A stretch of 64,000 nucleotides of DNA from Sphingomonadales bacterium (GCA_016704425.1 JADJAC010000002.1:558001-622000); one strand, 5' to 3'. Positions 11,001-19,146 are shown, counted from the stretch's first letter. Notes: generated from the sequence alone by a model not told the origin. Translations and numbers: made by a program.

Positions 11001-13411
11001 GCACCTACACCATCGCCTATCAGATCTGTGAACGGCTCAATCCGGCCAACTGTGCCCCGGCGACGATCACTGTCCCGGTCACCGCCGGCCCGATTGCCGC
11101 CACCAACGATACTGCAACCGGCATCAATGGTGCCACGGGAGCAAATAACGTGCTCAATGTGCTGACCGGAGACACCCGCAACGGGACGCCTGCGACCACG
11201 GCCACGGTGGACATCACCCTGGCTGCCGGTTCAACGGTTCCCGCCGGGCTGACCTTCGATCCGGCCACCGGCAACGTCTCGGTCAATCCAGGAACGCCGG
11301 CGGGCACCTACAGCTTTGACTATACCATCTGTGAGAAGCTGAACCCGACGAACTGTGCCACGGCTAAGGCCACGGTTACGGTGATCCCGTCGCCCATCGT
11401 GGCGGTCAATGACACCAGCGGCGACGTTAACAGCGCCAATGGCGGGACCAATGTGCTCAACGCCTTCACCGGTGATACCATCAACGGCCAGCCGGCCACG
11501 CCCACCAACGCGACGGTAACGCTCGCGCCGGGTGCGGTCCTGCCGGTCGGGTTCACCTTAGATCCGGCGACGGGCAACGTCACGGTTGCTCCGGGTACGC
11601 CCTGGGCCACCTACAGCTTCGATTATCAGTTGTGCGAACGGCTCAACCCCACGAACTGCACGATTGCGACGATAACGGTTACCGTTGTCCCGCCGCGCAG
11701 CAACCTGACGGGTATCGTCTACTTCGACGATAATATGAACCGCGCGCATGAAACGGGTGAACGCCTGCTGGAAAACTGGATCGTGGAAGTCAGCCGGGGC
11801 GGCGTGGTGGTGGGCACAGCCCGCACCGATGCCCAGGGCTTCTACTCGGTTCCCGATTTGCTCAGCGGCACCGGTTACACCATCGTGTTCCGCAATCCGT
11901 CCAACAACGTGGTCTACAGCAAGATCGAGAACGCCACGCTGCCGGTCAACGGCACCCTGGCGAACCAGAACTTGCCGGTCGATCCGTCGGGCGTGGTCTA
12001 TGACGCGATTACCCGTCAGCCGGTCACCGGAGCGCTTGTCAGGCTCGTCGACACCAATGGTGCGCCGATCCCTGCCGCGTGCTTCATCGATCCCTCGCAG
12101 GCCAGCCAGATCACGGGGGCGGACGGGTTCTACCAGTTCGACATCGTATCCGGTGCGGCTGCCCAGTGCCCCGCCGCGCGGACGGAATACCGCCTGCAAG
12201 TGACGGCACCCACGGGCTATGCCGATCCGATCTCGACCGTGATTGCGGCCGAAACCGGCGGGTTCAATGCAGCCGGACGCGGTAGCCCCGCCCCGGTCGT
12301 GGCGAAGCCCTCGGCTCCGCAGGCTGGTGATCCCACCACCTACTACATGGCGTTCCTGATCGCCCAGGGTGACGGCAACGTGGTCAACAACCACATTCCG
12401 CTCGATCCCTTCCTGACCCGCACGCCGCTGCTCGTCACCAAGACCAGCGACAAGCGTACGGCCAACACGGGTGATCTGGTTCCTTACACGATCACTGTGC
12501 GCAACACGGAAAGTGCTACGCGTGCAGCGGTCAGCGTCGTCGATCTTCTGCCCCCCGGCTTCAAGTATGTGGCTGGTACGGCACGGGTGAACAACGTCGC
12601 GGCCGAACCTGTCGTCACTGATCGCGAGCTGCGCTGGAATGCGCAGACGCTGGCGGGCAACTCCACCACGACCTATCAGATCGTGACCGTGGTTGGTGCC
12701 GGTGTGACCCAGGGTGACCGTATCAACACCGCCGTTGCCCGCAGTGGCGTGACGGCAGCCGAAATCTCCAACCGGGCGCAGGCCATCGTGTCTATCGTCC
12801 CCAGCGCCATCTTCGATTGCGCGGAGATCATCGGCAAGGTGTTCGATGACAAGGATGGCGATGGCTATCAGGATAACGGCGAACCTGGCATTCCTGCCGC
12901 CCGCGTGGCGACGGTCAATGGCCAGCTCGTGACGGCGGACGAATATGGTCGCTATCACATCACCTGCGCCGCGGTGCCTGATGCCCAGATTGGTTCGAAC
13001 TTCGTGCTCAAGCTCGATACGCGAACCATTCCGGAAGGCTATGCGCCAACGTCCGACAACCCGCAGTCGATCCGCCTGACGCGCGGCAAGATCAGCGAAC
13101 TGAACTTCGGGGTCCAGAAAGCCCGTGTCGTCAGCGTCGCCGTCGATGCCCGCGCCTTCCTGAACGGTTCGGCCCAGTTGCAGCCTGCCTTTGCCCAGCG
13201 GATCGAAGGTCTCAAGACCGTCGAAGCCCAGCGGCTGGTGATCCAGATCACCTATGGCGCGGATGCCAACGAAGCCGACAGCCTGGTCGAGGCCCGCCTC
13301 GCCAGCATCAGGGAACAGGTTGCAGCGACCTTCCGCACAGGATGGGACGGTCCGCCGCCCGTGATCGAGGCCAACATGGTGCGCGCTCTGCGCGCCCAGG
13401 GCCGGGAGTAA
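5087..13411 (+). CDS. Giant exported DUF11/SdrD-B repeat protein
   Basis: A 2774-residue protein with a signal peptide (AVVRLLIGLFAFITGGVALA, cleavage near residue 27). About eight DUF11 (conserved repeat) domains start near residues 28, 156, 291, 415, 557, 701, 846 and 1011, several with ADL or SDL at the domain start. An SdrD-B-like domain with an acidic loop (YADNNDN) follows near 1165, then nine ~102-residue repeats (about 1290-2204), two SdrB/CNA-B-like domains (2205, 2301), another DUF11 (2446) and a calcium-binding-like loop DDKDGDGYQDNGEPG (about 2584). The last ~95 residues look like a degenerate OmpA-type end (SAQLQPAFAQRIEGL). It is probably a surface adhesin or filament. It lies 5 bp before the beta-barrel gene. 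Exact function unknown. Confidence 0.85.
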   Translation: MISSKTTAVVRLLIGLFAFITGGVALAADLQISQYTGTPDPVGVSGEVTYSVTAANNSAPSVNNAVVTIAISDRFEVINAVGNFPSYCSVSGAVGSQTLTCNLPTLLGGGAANAQTFTYKAIARVAGTNTTTASIAAAGNTDSNAGNNSLSITPTVRAGADLTVVKAGSAPSVIAGGQLQYTLTVTNNGPTPTAAVRVIDNLPAGSDYQYQSGTGTGWTCSRAGTTVTCNYSGAAPAVGAAYPVITITGKITKSTAGTISNIADVTSTDALVLDPNALNNTSNTVVTNVQAGSDLQAIKSMPSTITVGSSANITLSIRNTGPQSVPAGSAISDVIDNALTPGTMPSGCSKVGQTVTCTAGALSSAQQVDYIIPVTGASATGGIINNTANVAPPSGFADPDMANNTAIAPFQTVLPNADLELYAKYKSPSPVAPGANITSTIIVRNLGPSIASWTPGTPLRVTDTLSADETFVSVSGAWTCGVAGVVVTCDTTDTGTLAVGATKTLTLITTAGSGVDTNVVNTACTDRTAGSAHTPSSPTSPTGNDCRSAGVRSTTSAADLSVQKDVSLSNAGGWTENLAVADTDNVFYIRLRVSNAAGGNTARTIAVTDALPNFINAGSFVTAVTQDSATSGSMSYNPVNGLVVWSLSNLAGGGTETLIIRVQRPFESGSFTNYASVYSSDTTETNNLNNSDTAQYTITPRADMTINSKSVTPDPARVGVPATYIISVRNDGANPADTVQVIDVIDPARFEIIGTPTTTKPGATCSVVVATGTVTCDMGQFVRTEVRQINVTVLPKYPFGAETMATLPTTQVNRATVTTSTLDTNGGSNPNAGNNFFTLNHNMQAPSFDLAVTKQESNPATDDPVRFDETLNYDIRASNFGPSRATDIVVTDIPAPPPGLTMTLSSVVINPVAANGGLTLQAAPSAGCTASGPNYICKINQADATQNYLDPLKQVIFRLVFTMGGTPPSAPTTFTNAAELTSAEQPVWNGAGADLAPANNRATQTTTVRPSTDLEVVSKTRTGALLRNVNEPVEFTIRFRNNGPSTATRVRITDTLPAGFVYAPSPAPGSSIPGGSAATVSGIACSGTTTITCDIDGSFPVGATNTVDLTVNAKAQAPYSGPLAPTDLTDTATITPGLDAFGDPLSEDAVPANDSQTAVVQIRPASLSGTVYADNNDNAVIDGGEGMAGVTVTLSGTDIYGNAVNATAVTVAGGGFTFPVLPPSGPAGYTIVETQPATHYDRNETAGSLGGTVNNAAYGNTAVENTISGIVLPAQTDGTGYVFQDHLKAVIVANDDGVFTVNGLTGNSNVANALTNDQFNGAAVLPAQIIMTVITPATNPGVTLNTSTGQIAVAPGTPAGTYTIDYQICDVADTSTCDPARITVTVSAAPIAAVSESIGGINGLTGQSNVLNALTGDTLNGVAVTTSNVTISVAPGFSVPAGLTFDTATGNVSVSPGTPAGPYTFNYRICEILNPLNCANATETVTVVAAPITAVDDSQSGINGAAGASDVLNVLTGDTLNGAAATTGNVSIIVEPGFTVPAGLVFNTTTGNVSVSPGTAAGPYTFDYRICEILNPANCATATVTITVVAGAITADDETSAPVNGASGATGVVDAIPGDTLNGSQAVIGDLNITVITPATPIGGAPVPVLNTTTGLVDVPAGTPSGSYVIRYQICEKLNPANCALANITVPVVSASITAANDNQGGINGLPGASNVLNVLGGDTLNGVPATTATVNITLAVGSTVPAGLTFDPVTGNVSVSPNTPAGPYSFNYTICEKLNPANCATDTATVTVVAAPIAAVNDSVGGINGASGGTDVLNVLPGDTLNGVPVTTGTVTISVAAGSTVPPALIFDPVTGNISVKPATAGGAYSFNYTICEILNPTNCATATATVTVVAAPISATDDTTAPVNGGTGAPAVIDALPNDNLNGAPATIATVTVAVVTPATPIAGGPVPVLDPATGLVTVPANTPAGTYTIAYQICERLNPANCAPATITVPVTAGPIAATNDTATGINGATGANNVLNVLTGDTRNGTPATTATVDITLAAGSTVPAGLTFDPATGNVSVNPGTPAGTYSFDYTICEKLNPTNCATAKATVTVIPSPIVAVNDTSGDVNSANGGTNVLNAFTGDTINGQPATPTNATVTLAPGAVLPVGFTLDPATGNVTVAPGTPWATYSFDYQLCERLNPTNCTIATITVTVVPPRSNLTGIVYFDDNMNRAHETGERLLENWIVEVSRGGVVVGTARTDAQGFYSVPDLLSGTGYTIVFRNPSNNVVYSKIENATLPVNGTLANQNLPVDPSGVVYDAITRQPVTGALVRLVDTNGAPIPAACFIDPSQASQITGADGFYQFDIVSGAAAQCPAARTEYRLQVTAPTGYADPISTVIAAETGGFNAAGRGSPAPVVAKPSAPQAGDPTTYYMAFLIAQGDGNVVNNHIPLDPFLTRTPLLVTKTSDKRTANTGDLVPYTITVRNTESATRAAVSVVDLLPPGFKYVAGTARVNNVAAEPVVTDRELRWNAQTLAGNSTTTYQIVTVVGAGVTQGDRINTAVARSGVTAAEISNRAQAIVSIVPSAIFDCAEIIGKVFDDKDGDGYQDNGEPGIPAARVATVNGQLVTADEYGRYHITCAAVPDAQIGSNFVLKLDTRTIPEGYAPTSDNPQSIRLTRGKISELNFGVQKARVVSVAVDARAFLNGSAQLQPAFAQRIEGLKTVEAQRLVIQITYGADANEADSLVEARLASIREQVAATFRTGWDGPPPVIEANMVRALRAQGRE
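8956..11700 (+). repeat. Nine-unit coding tandem repeat with triplet order
   Basis: Nine units begin near 8956, 9259, 9562, 9865, 10178, 10481, 10783, 11095 and 11398. Most end with a Cys-x7-Cys motif (ICEKLNPANCA type). Two classes alternate in the order B-A-A three times. A units (101 aa) carry VPAGLTFDPATGNVSV-like text; B units (about 101-104 aa) carry a V-x-TPAT block, followed in units 4 and 7 by VPVL and VPA. Units 4 and 7 start 918 bp apart (306 codons), so the higher-order period is three units. Confidence 0.85.
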
Positions 13412-13416
13412 ATTCG

Positions 13417-16400
13417 ATGAACAGCAAGTCCATCACCACGCCCGCAATCAAGCATTCGGGCAACACCTCGGGTAAGTTGCGCCATGCCCTGTTGCTGGCC
13501 GGCGTATCCACCATGGCAGGCCTTGGCCTGACCGCTCCGGCCCAGGCCAAAGAAACTAGCGGGTTTGCGCAGGCTTCAGTCCTGGCGCTTGGCGCCAGCG
13601 ACCAGGCCACCAGCGTGGCGCATAATGCGATAAACCCGGCGGTTGTGTATGACCTTTCGGTCACGGCGATGCCGTCGCCCCCCGCGCCAGTGCTCTCGGT
13701 AGGCCTGATCGGTTCGGATGATAGCGTCAAACGCGGTTCGCCGGCGCACTTCCTGGGGTTCAGCAACTATCCCGCATTCGTCAGCCGAGCGGAGCTGCGG
13801 CTCTATCCGGCGGGCGGAGCCTCTGGTTGCGCGCCGCTGGCGGTTATCGGGGCGGACTGCAATGGTGTGGCGAGCTGGACACCTGGGGCCGATGCCGCTG
13901 ATGAGATGGACTATGCCTACCGCGTCTATGACGCCAAGGGCCGCTATGATGAAACTGCACCGCAGCGCCTGACGGTGCTCTCGGCGGCGCATGTGCTGCC
14001 CCATGTCAGTCCGGTCCGCGCCGATTTTGGCCGGGTGGATGCAGCCATGGTGCGCGGTATTGCCATGCACGGGGCGCTCTCGCTCGACATCGCCGGGCTT
14101 GCGCCTAGCGATAGCCTGCTGCGCGTCTCTGGCCAGATCGTGCCGGTGGAAGCTGACGGGAATTTTGCCGTCAGCCAGATCGTTCCGTCGCGGTGTGCAG
14201 CGCTGTCTGTCACCACGACGGATGCTTGCGGGGTCTCCGGCGAAACCGCGGTGCCGCGCGCTGACTGGCAGGTGCCGGTCTATCGTCAGGCAGCCCCGGA
14301 TCAGACCGCGGGCGTCATCCCGCTCGCTGCGGCAGAGGCTGCTGGCCCGGCGCGTTCGGCGGACGGGCTGACGATCACCATCGATCCGCAGGATCAGCCG
14401 GTGATCGACAATCCCTATCGCATCAAGGTGCGGACCGACTCGACCCACGTTGATCCGGTGCTGGCGGTGGGCCTTGTCGAAAGCGAGCGCACCGTGGTTG
14501 CCGGTGAGGCCGCCACCTTTGTCAGCTACACCAACTATCCCTCTTACATCGCGCGGGGCGAAGTGCGGATTTTCCGCGCCGGTGCCTCTGCCGATGGACA
14601 GCCGGACGTGGTGGTTGAAGCGGGCAAGGACGGCGTCGCTCGCTGGAGCGCCAATGCCGATGCTGGGGAAGAGCTGTTCTACACCTACCGGGTCTATGAC
14701 GCCGAAGGCCGGTTCGATGAGACCCAGCCGCAGGAACTGACTGTGCTGGCCAAGCCGTTCGATCATGGCACCCCGGCGGTGCGTCCGCTGTTTGGCAGCA
14801 AGGACGAAGCCGCGCACCGGACCATTCCGCTCAATCGCGGCGTGACGGTGACCGTTACCGGCGCCGCCGAGCCAGGCGACGAGATGGTGCGCGTGGCGGG
14901 CCAGATGGTGCCGCTTCAGGCCGATGGCCGCTTTGTCAGCCAGCAGATCATGGCGCGCGAGACGCGGCAGGTCTGGGTAACGGTCGGGCAGGGCGAGCAT
15001 GCGCGCTATACCGCGATGCGCGATGTGGAAGCGCCGCGCAGCGACTGGTTCGTGGTTGGCCAGGGCGACCTGACCTTCGTTTCGAACCGGGGGGAAGGGC
15101 CGGCGGTGGAAGTCAGCGGCAACCAGCTTGCCGATGGCGATTATCTCACCTCGCGCGCGGCCTTCTATGCCAAGGGCAGCCTGTCCAACGGCATCAGGAT
15201 CACCAGTTCGCTTGATACCGGCGAAACGCTGCTGAAGGATCTGTTCAGCAACATTGATCGCAAGGATCCGCGCCAGTTGCTGCGCCGGATGGACTCAAAC
15301 CAGTACTACACCACCTATGGCGACGATTCGACGCTGGTGGAGGATGCCCCCACGCAGGGCCGCTTCTATCTGAAGGTGCAGAAGGACCAGTCCAGCCTGC
15401 TGATCGGCAATTTTGTGGCCGACATCCAGCAGGCCGAGCTGGCCCAGCTCAATCGCGGCGTGTTTGGCGCGATTGTCGATCACAAGAGCATGGGCACCAC
15501 CTCTTTCGGCGAGCACAAGCTTCAGGTTACGGCCTTTGCTTCTGATCCTGGCACGATCCCGGGGCGCGATGAATTTCGCGGCACCGGCGGCTCGCTCTAC
15601 TTCCTCAATCGCCGCGATCTGACTGTCGGGTCGGAAAGGCTGAGCGTGGAAGTGCGTGATCGCGACACCGGGCTGGTCCTGTCGCGGCGCGATCTGTCGC
15701 CGCAGGAAGACTATGACATCGACTATTATCAGGGCCGGGTAACGCTACTCCGCCCGCTGTCCTCGACGGCGGCTGACGGCGATCTGGTGCGGCAGGATAC
15801 TGGCGGCGGCAATGTGCCGGTGCTGGTGGCGCGCTATGAATATACTCCGGCGGTTGGCGACATCAGCGGTTATACCGTTGGTGGCCGGGCTTCTGCCTGG
15901 CTGGGCGACAAGGTGCGCCTGGGCGTGACCGGCCAGCGTGAGACGACCGACAGCGCCGATCAGACGCTGCTGGGTGGTGATGTGACCGTGCGTGCCCACG
16001 CCGGAACTTATGTGAAGGCGGAAGTCGCGCAATCCGAAGGGCCTGGCTTCGGCCAGACAAATTCGGTCGATGGCGGCCTCACCTTCACCAATCGCCTGGC
16101 CACTGGCCGGGTGGGTGAGAAGGCGCAGGCATGGCGCGGCGAAGTGGCGGTCGATCTGGCCGAACTGCGCGGGCTGACGGGCGATCATGGCAAGGCATCT
16201 GCCTTCTATGAGCACTTCGATGCCGGCTTCAGCGCCAATTCTCAGCTCACCCCGAACCAGACCGAGCGCTGGGGTCTTGCGGTTGATGCGCCGCTGTCTG
16301 ATGCAACGCGCGTTTCGGCCAAGTTCGAACGGCTGAACACCGAAACCATCGGCCGCCGCACGGTTGCCTCGGGCGACGTGGCGCAAAAGCTCAGCCAGGA

Positions 16401-17727
16401 ACTGACCCTGACTGCCGGCGTGCGCCATGACGAGCAGGCCATCGGGCTGGTGGGCAATTCGACGGAGACCGGCAAGCGCACCGATGCTGCCGTGCAACTG
16501 GGCTATGCGCCCACCGGCAAGAACTGGTCGACCTACGCCTTCGGTCAGCTCACGGTGGACCGCGATGCCACCCGCCGCCGCAACAACCGTGGCGGCGTGG
16601 GCGGCAAGGTGGAAATCACCGACCGCGTTTCCGCCTCTGCCGAAGTGTCGGGCGGCGATGGCGGGCTGGGTTCGAATGTTGAACTGAGCCACCGCTACGG
16701 CAACGGCTCGGAGAACTATCTGGGCTATACGCTGGTCACGGATCGCACCGATCAGGGGCTGGAACCGCTCGGCGGGCTAACCCGGACCAACCGGGGCACT
16801 CTGACGGTGGGTTCGCGCCACCGCTTCTCCTCCGCGCTCAGCATTCATGGCGAAAACAAGATTGGCCATGGCGGGCAGGCGCCCAGCGTGATGCGCAGCT
16901 TCGGGCTGGACTGGGACCCCACCGAACAGTGGTCTGTCTCGGTCTCGTTCGAGAACGGCCACGTCGATAACGAGGATACCGGACGCTTCCGCCGTACCGC
17001 CGCCACGTTTGGCGTCGGCTACACCAGCGATACCGTCCGCTTTGCCACCAACGTCGAAGGGCGTTTCGAGCAGGGCGTCGGGCGTGACCAGACCGTGTGG
17101 CTGTTCCGCAACTCGGCCTCGGTCAATCTCAATCCCGATTGGCGGGCGCTGGGCCGGCTGAACTTTGCCATTGCCGATAACAACACGCCCAACGAGCGTG
17201 CGGCGGACTTTGTCGAAGGGACCATCGGCTTTGCCTATCGCCCGGTGCTCAATGATCGGCTCAACCTGCTGACGCGCTACACCTACCTGAAGGACATGGG
17301 GCCGATTGGCCAGGTGACCGAAGGTGGCGAAACCGCCAGCCCGAAGCAGAAGAGCCAGATCTTCTCTATCGACGCCAACTACGATCTGACCAAGACGCTG
17401 ACCATCGGCGGCAAATATGCCTTCCGCAAGGGCAGCGTCTCGCTTGGCCGGAACAGCGATACCTACATCTCCAGCGACACCCAGCTTGGCGTGCTGCGCG
17501 CCGACTGGCGCGTGGTGAAGGAATGGGACGCGCTGATCGAGGGGCACTACCTGTCGAACGACCGCGCCAGCGACCATCGCTGGGGAGGACTGGCCGCGAT
17601 CTACCGCCACATCAACCAGAACGTGAAGATTGGCGTGGGCTACAGCTTCTCCGATTTCTCCAGCGATCTGGGTGACCAGAGCTATACGAGCAAGGGTTAC
17701 TTCATTAACCTGCTCGGCAAGTTCTGA
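13417..17727 (+). CDS. Outer-membrane beta-barrel protein with duplicated N-terminal domain
   Basis: 1436 residues from the ATG at 13417 (GGGAG just upstream); the frame is open further back, but only inside the giant gene. A signal peptide ends near GLTAPAQA. Two homologous ~200-residue segments follow (from about 92 and 348), each with a VGL...GFSNYP/SYTNYP start, YRVYDAxGRxDET and VSGQIVPV/VAGQMVPL. From about residue 545 the protein becomes alternating beta strands rich in aromatic residues and ends YFINLLGKF, with the C-terminal phenylalanine typical of Bam-assembled barrels. Its position 5 bp after the giant gene suggests a dedicated anchor or export partner. Not a recognisable TonB receptor: I see no plug motif. 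Confidence 0.7.
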   Translation: MNSKSITTPAIKHSGNTSGKLRHALLLAGVSTMAGLGLTAPAQAKETSGFAQASVLALGASDQATSVAHNAINPAVVYDLSVTAMPSPPAPVLSVGLIGSDDSVKRGSPAHFLGFSNYPAFVSRAELRLYPAGGASGCAPLAVIGADCNGVASWTPGADAADEMDYAYRVYDAKGRYDETAPQRLTVLSAAHVLPHVSPVRADFGRVDAAMVRGIAMHGALSLDIAGLAPSDSLLRVSGQIVPVEADGNFAVSQIVPSRCAALSVTTTDACGVSGETAVPRADWQVPVYRQAAPDQTAGVIPLAAAEAAGPARSADGLTITIDPQDQPVIDNPYRIKVRTDSTHVDPVLAVGLVESERTVVAGEAATFVSYTNYPSYIARGEVRIFRAGASADGQPDVVVEAGKDGVARWSANADAGEELFYTYRVYDAEGRFDETQPQELTVLAKPFDHGTPAVRPLFGSKDEAAHRTIPLNRGVTVTVTGAAEPGDEMVRVAGQMVPLQADGRFVSQQIMARETRQVWVTVGQGEHARYTAMRDVEAPRSDWFVVGQGDLTFVSNRGEGPAVEVSGNQLADGDYLTSRAAFYAKGSLSNGIRITSSLDTGETLLKDLFSNIDRKDPRQLLRRMDSNQYYTTYGDDSTLVEDAPTQGRFYLKVQKDQSSLLIGNFVADIQQAELAQLNRGVFGAIVDHKSMGTTSFGEHKLQVTAFASDPGTIPGRDEFRGTGGSLYFLNRRDLTVGSERLSVEVRDRDTGLVLSRRDLSPQEDYDIDYYQGRVTLLRPLSSTAADGDLVRQDTGGGNVPVLVARYEYTPAVGDISGYTVGGRASAWLGDKVRLGVTGQRETTDSADQTLLGGDVTVRAHAGTYVKAEVAQSEGPGFGQTNSVDGGLTFTNRLATGRVGEKAQAWRGEVAVDLAELRGLTGDHGKASAFYEHFDAGFSANSQLTPNQTERWGLAVDAPLSDATRVSAKFERLNTETIGRRTVASGDVAQKLSQELTLTAGVRHDEQAIGLVGNSTETGKRTDAAVQLGYAPTGKNWSTYAFGQLTVDRDATRRRNNRGGVGGKVEITDRVSASAEVSGGDGGLGSNVELSHRYGNGSENYLGYTLVTDRTDQGLEPLGGLTRTNRGTLTVGSRHRFSSALSIHGENKIGHGGQAPSVMRSFGLDWDPTEQWSVSVSFENGHVDNEDTGRFRRTAATFGVGYTSDTVRFATNVEGRFEQGVGRDQTVWLFRNSASVNLNPDWRALGRLNFAIADNNTPNERAADFVEGTIGFAYRPVLNDRLNLLTRYTYLKDMGPIGQVTEGGETASPKQKSQIFSIDANYDLTKTLTIGGKYAFRKGSVSLGRNSDTYISSDTQLGVLRADWRVVKEWDALIEGHYLSNDRASDHRWGGLAAIYRHINQNVKIGVGYSFSDFSSDLGDQSYTSKGYFINLLGKF

Positions 17728-17750
17728 TCGCGGTGAACGGAGAAATGCGG

Positions 17751-18350
17751 ATGCGTGTCCTGTCTGTTGGCATGGTGCTGGGGGCAGCAGTGTTCGGGGT
17801 GATCGGTCTTGGTCAGGTGGCTAACGCCGCGCCGACTGTCACCCAGGTCACGTCGGTGGCCGCAGCGCCGGCCGACCAACTGAGCTGCGTTGACAACATG
17901 CTCGGCCAGCAGCAGCGGGCGGCTATTGCCTCGTTGTTTGCCGCGCAAACTGATGACCCGCAGGAAGCCCGGGAGGCGCCGCAAGGCAGCGCTCAGGCGT
18001 CTGAAGACATGACGCGCGTGCTGACCGAATGCAGCGGGCGCAATCGCTGGTCTGACGCACAGAAGAACGCCGCGATGCAATACCTCATCAGTCTGGGCAA
18101 AGTGAGCCAGATTGCCGTTCGCCAAGGCCCAGAGTGGGCCGTGGCCATGGAACGCTATGCCCCGTTCGGTGCTCGGATGTTGCCGGCTGAGGGCGAGCCG
18201 AGCGATCATGCCCTAGCGATGATCGCGGCGGGTGGCCGCGCCAACGGCCTGAAAGTGGACGAGGGTGAGCAATTGACTCCGGTGCTGGACTATCTGATGG
18301 CCACACGGGCCCTATCATCCGCCCGCACGGCCTTTGCCGCTTTGCGTTAG
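17751..18350 (+). CDS. Small exported protein of unknown function
   Basis: 199 residues from the ATG at 17751, which has GGAG at a good distance; a GTG at 17733 and an ATG at 17745 are alternatives. A signal peptide (LSVGMVLGAAVFGVIGLGQVANA) precedes an alanine-rich, probably helical mature part with two cysteines (QLSCVDNML, LTECSGRN) that could pair. It begins 23 bp after the beta-barrel gene and is probably co-transcribed with it, suggesting a periplasmic accessory of the giant protein. I do not recognise a family. Confidence 0.65.
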   Translation: MRVLSVGMVLGAAVFGVIGLGQVANAAPTVTQVTSVAAAPADQLSCVDNMLGQQQRAAIASLFAAQTDDPQEAREAPQGSAQASEDMTRVLTECSGRNRWSDAQKNAAMQYLISLGKVSQIAVRQGPEWAVAMERYAPFGARMLPAEGEPSDHALAMIAAGGRANGLKVDEGEQLTPVLDYLMATRALSSARTAFAALR

Positions 18351-18440
18351 AATTTGGCTCTAGTTCGATGCTGCACAGAAGGCGGCTCGGCATGCAGGGG
18401 GAGCAACGTAACCAGATGACGCCTGCAAGAACGGCACCTC

Positions 18441-18783
18441 TGGCATACGCAAGGTTCGGGCATGAGTTTGTTGATGGCGTTCTTCGCAGGGCTGGCGGTG
18501 AGATCGCAGGCGCTGGAAAATCTGACGCTTGTTGTGCTGGCCGACCGCAATGACCTCGACGATCGGCTTTTCGACACGTTTCCCTTTGCCGTGACCTGAT
18601 TTGCCAGAACCGGCAACAGGGAGGCAATCGCGCCAACCCAGAGCGACTGCTCGACAAGGCAACTGGAGGAGTGGCATTCTCAAGCATGCAGAAATTCTCG
18701 TCTGAAAAGTGCGCAGAGAGTTTTCCGGTACTGCCTGACCGGCGCGAAACATTGTCATTGCCGACGACGCGGTTCAGACCGTT
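18441..18783 (+). pseudogene. Decayed hsdR (type I restriction motor subunit) fragment
   Basis: Three frames in succession reproduce the HsdR helicase core. WHTQGSGMSLLMAFFAG followed by LTLVVLADRNDLDDRLFDTF (18441-18590) covers motif I and Ia. RDLICQNRQQGG to SFPVLPDRR follows in a second frame. NIVIADDAVQ, the remnant of the VVIADEAH box, lies in a third. The Walker A lysine is methionine (GSGMS for GSGKS), and there are at least two frameshifts and no flanking hsdM or hsdS. It is a relic between the exported-protein locus and the tra genes. Confidence 0.75.
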
Positions 18784-18831
18784 CTAGCGCAGGCGGGAAC
18801 CTGCTGCGAGAAATCGCGGACTGAACCGTAC

Positions 18832-19146
18832 TCAGTTGCTTTCCAACTCAAACGCCCGCTTGCCCTTGCGCCTCCACAGCACCAGCGCCTGTTCCCGTTC
18901 CTCGCCGCGCAGCTTGGCCGCAACGGTAAGGAACGCGCCGTAGAGCGTGGCGCGATCATCATCGGCCAGTTCAACTAGCCCGGCCTTCACAACCAGGCCG
19001 CCGAGCTCGATCAGTTGCCGGGTGCGTTCGCGGCGTTTGACCTGCCATTCGCGCATGTCGGTTCGCGCCTTTCGTGCCTCAAGCCGATGCCGCGCCGCCG
19101 TCAAGCGGGAGAGTGCTATCCGGCTGGTCTTGAGTTCCGTCGCCAC
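18832..19146 (-). CDS. traD: Conjugal transfer protein TraD-like
   Basis: A small basic protein, about 104 residues if the GTG at 19146 is used. It contains REWQVKRRERTRQLIELGGL and a LYGAFL block typical of TraD of the Ti-type Dtr system (not the coupling ATPase also called TraD). Ti-type TraD proteins are short accessory factors encoded beside traC and the oriT. It overlaps the end of traC by 68 bp in another frame, so the start is uncertain; a frame back to 19269 is open. Confidence 0.65.
   Translation of the reverse strand: MATELKTSRIALSRLTAARHRLEARKARTDMREWQVKRRERTRQLIELGGLVVKAGLVELADDDRATLYGAFLTVAAKLRGEEREQALVLWRRKGKRAFELESN

Noticed and set aside
8956..11700. Regular ~300-bp DNA repeats resembling a satellite or array
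   Set aside because: They are protein-coding repeats in one long frame, with spacing far too large for CRISPR and no spacers.
11558..12958. 466-residue antisense frame under the giant gene
   Set aside because: Same reason: low-complexity composition and no recognisable fold, opposite a conserved repeat protein.
13576..15000. 474-residue antisense frame under the beta-barrel gene
   Set aside because: Opposite the duplicated N-terminal domains; no family match and biased composition.
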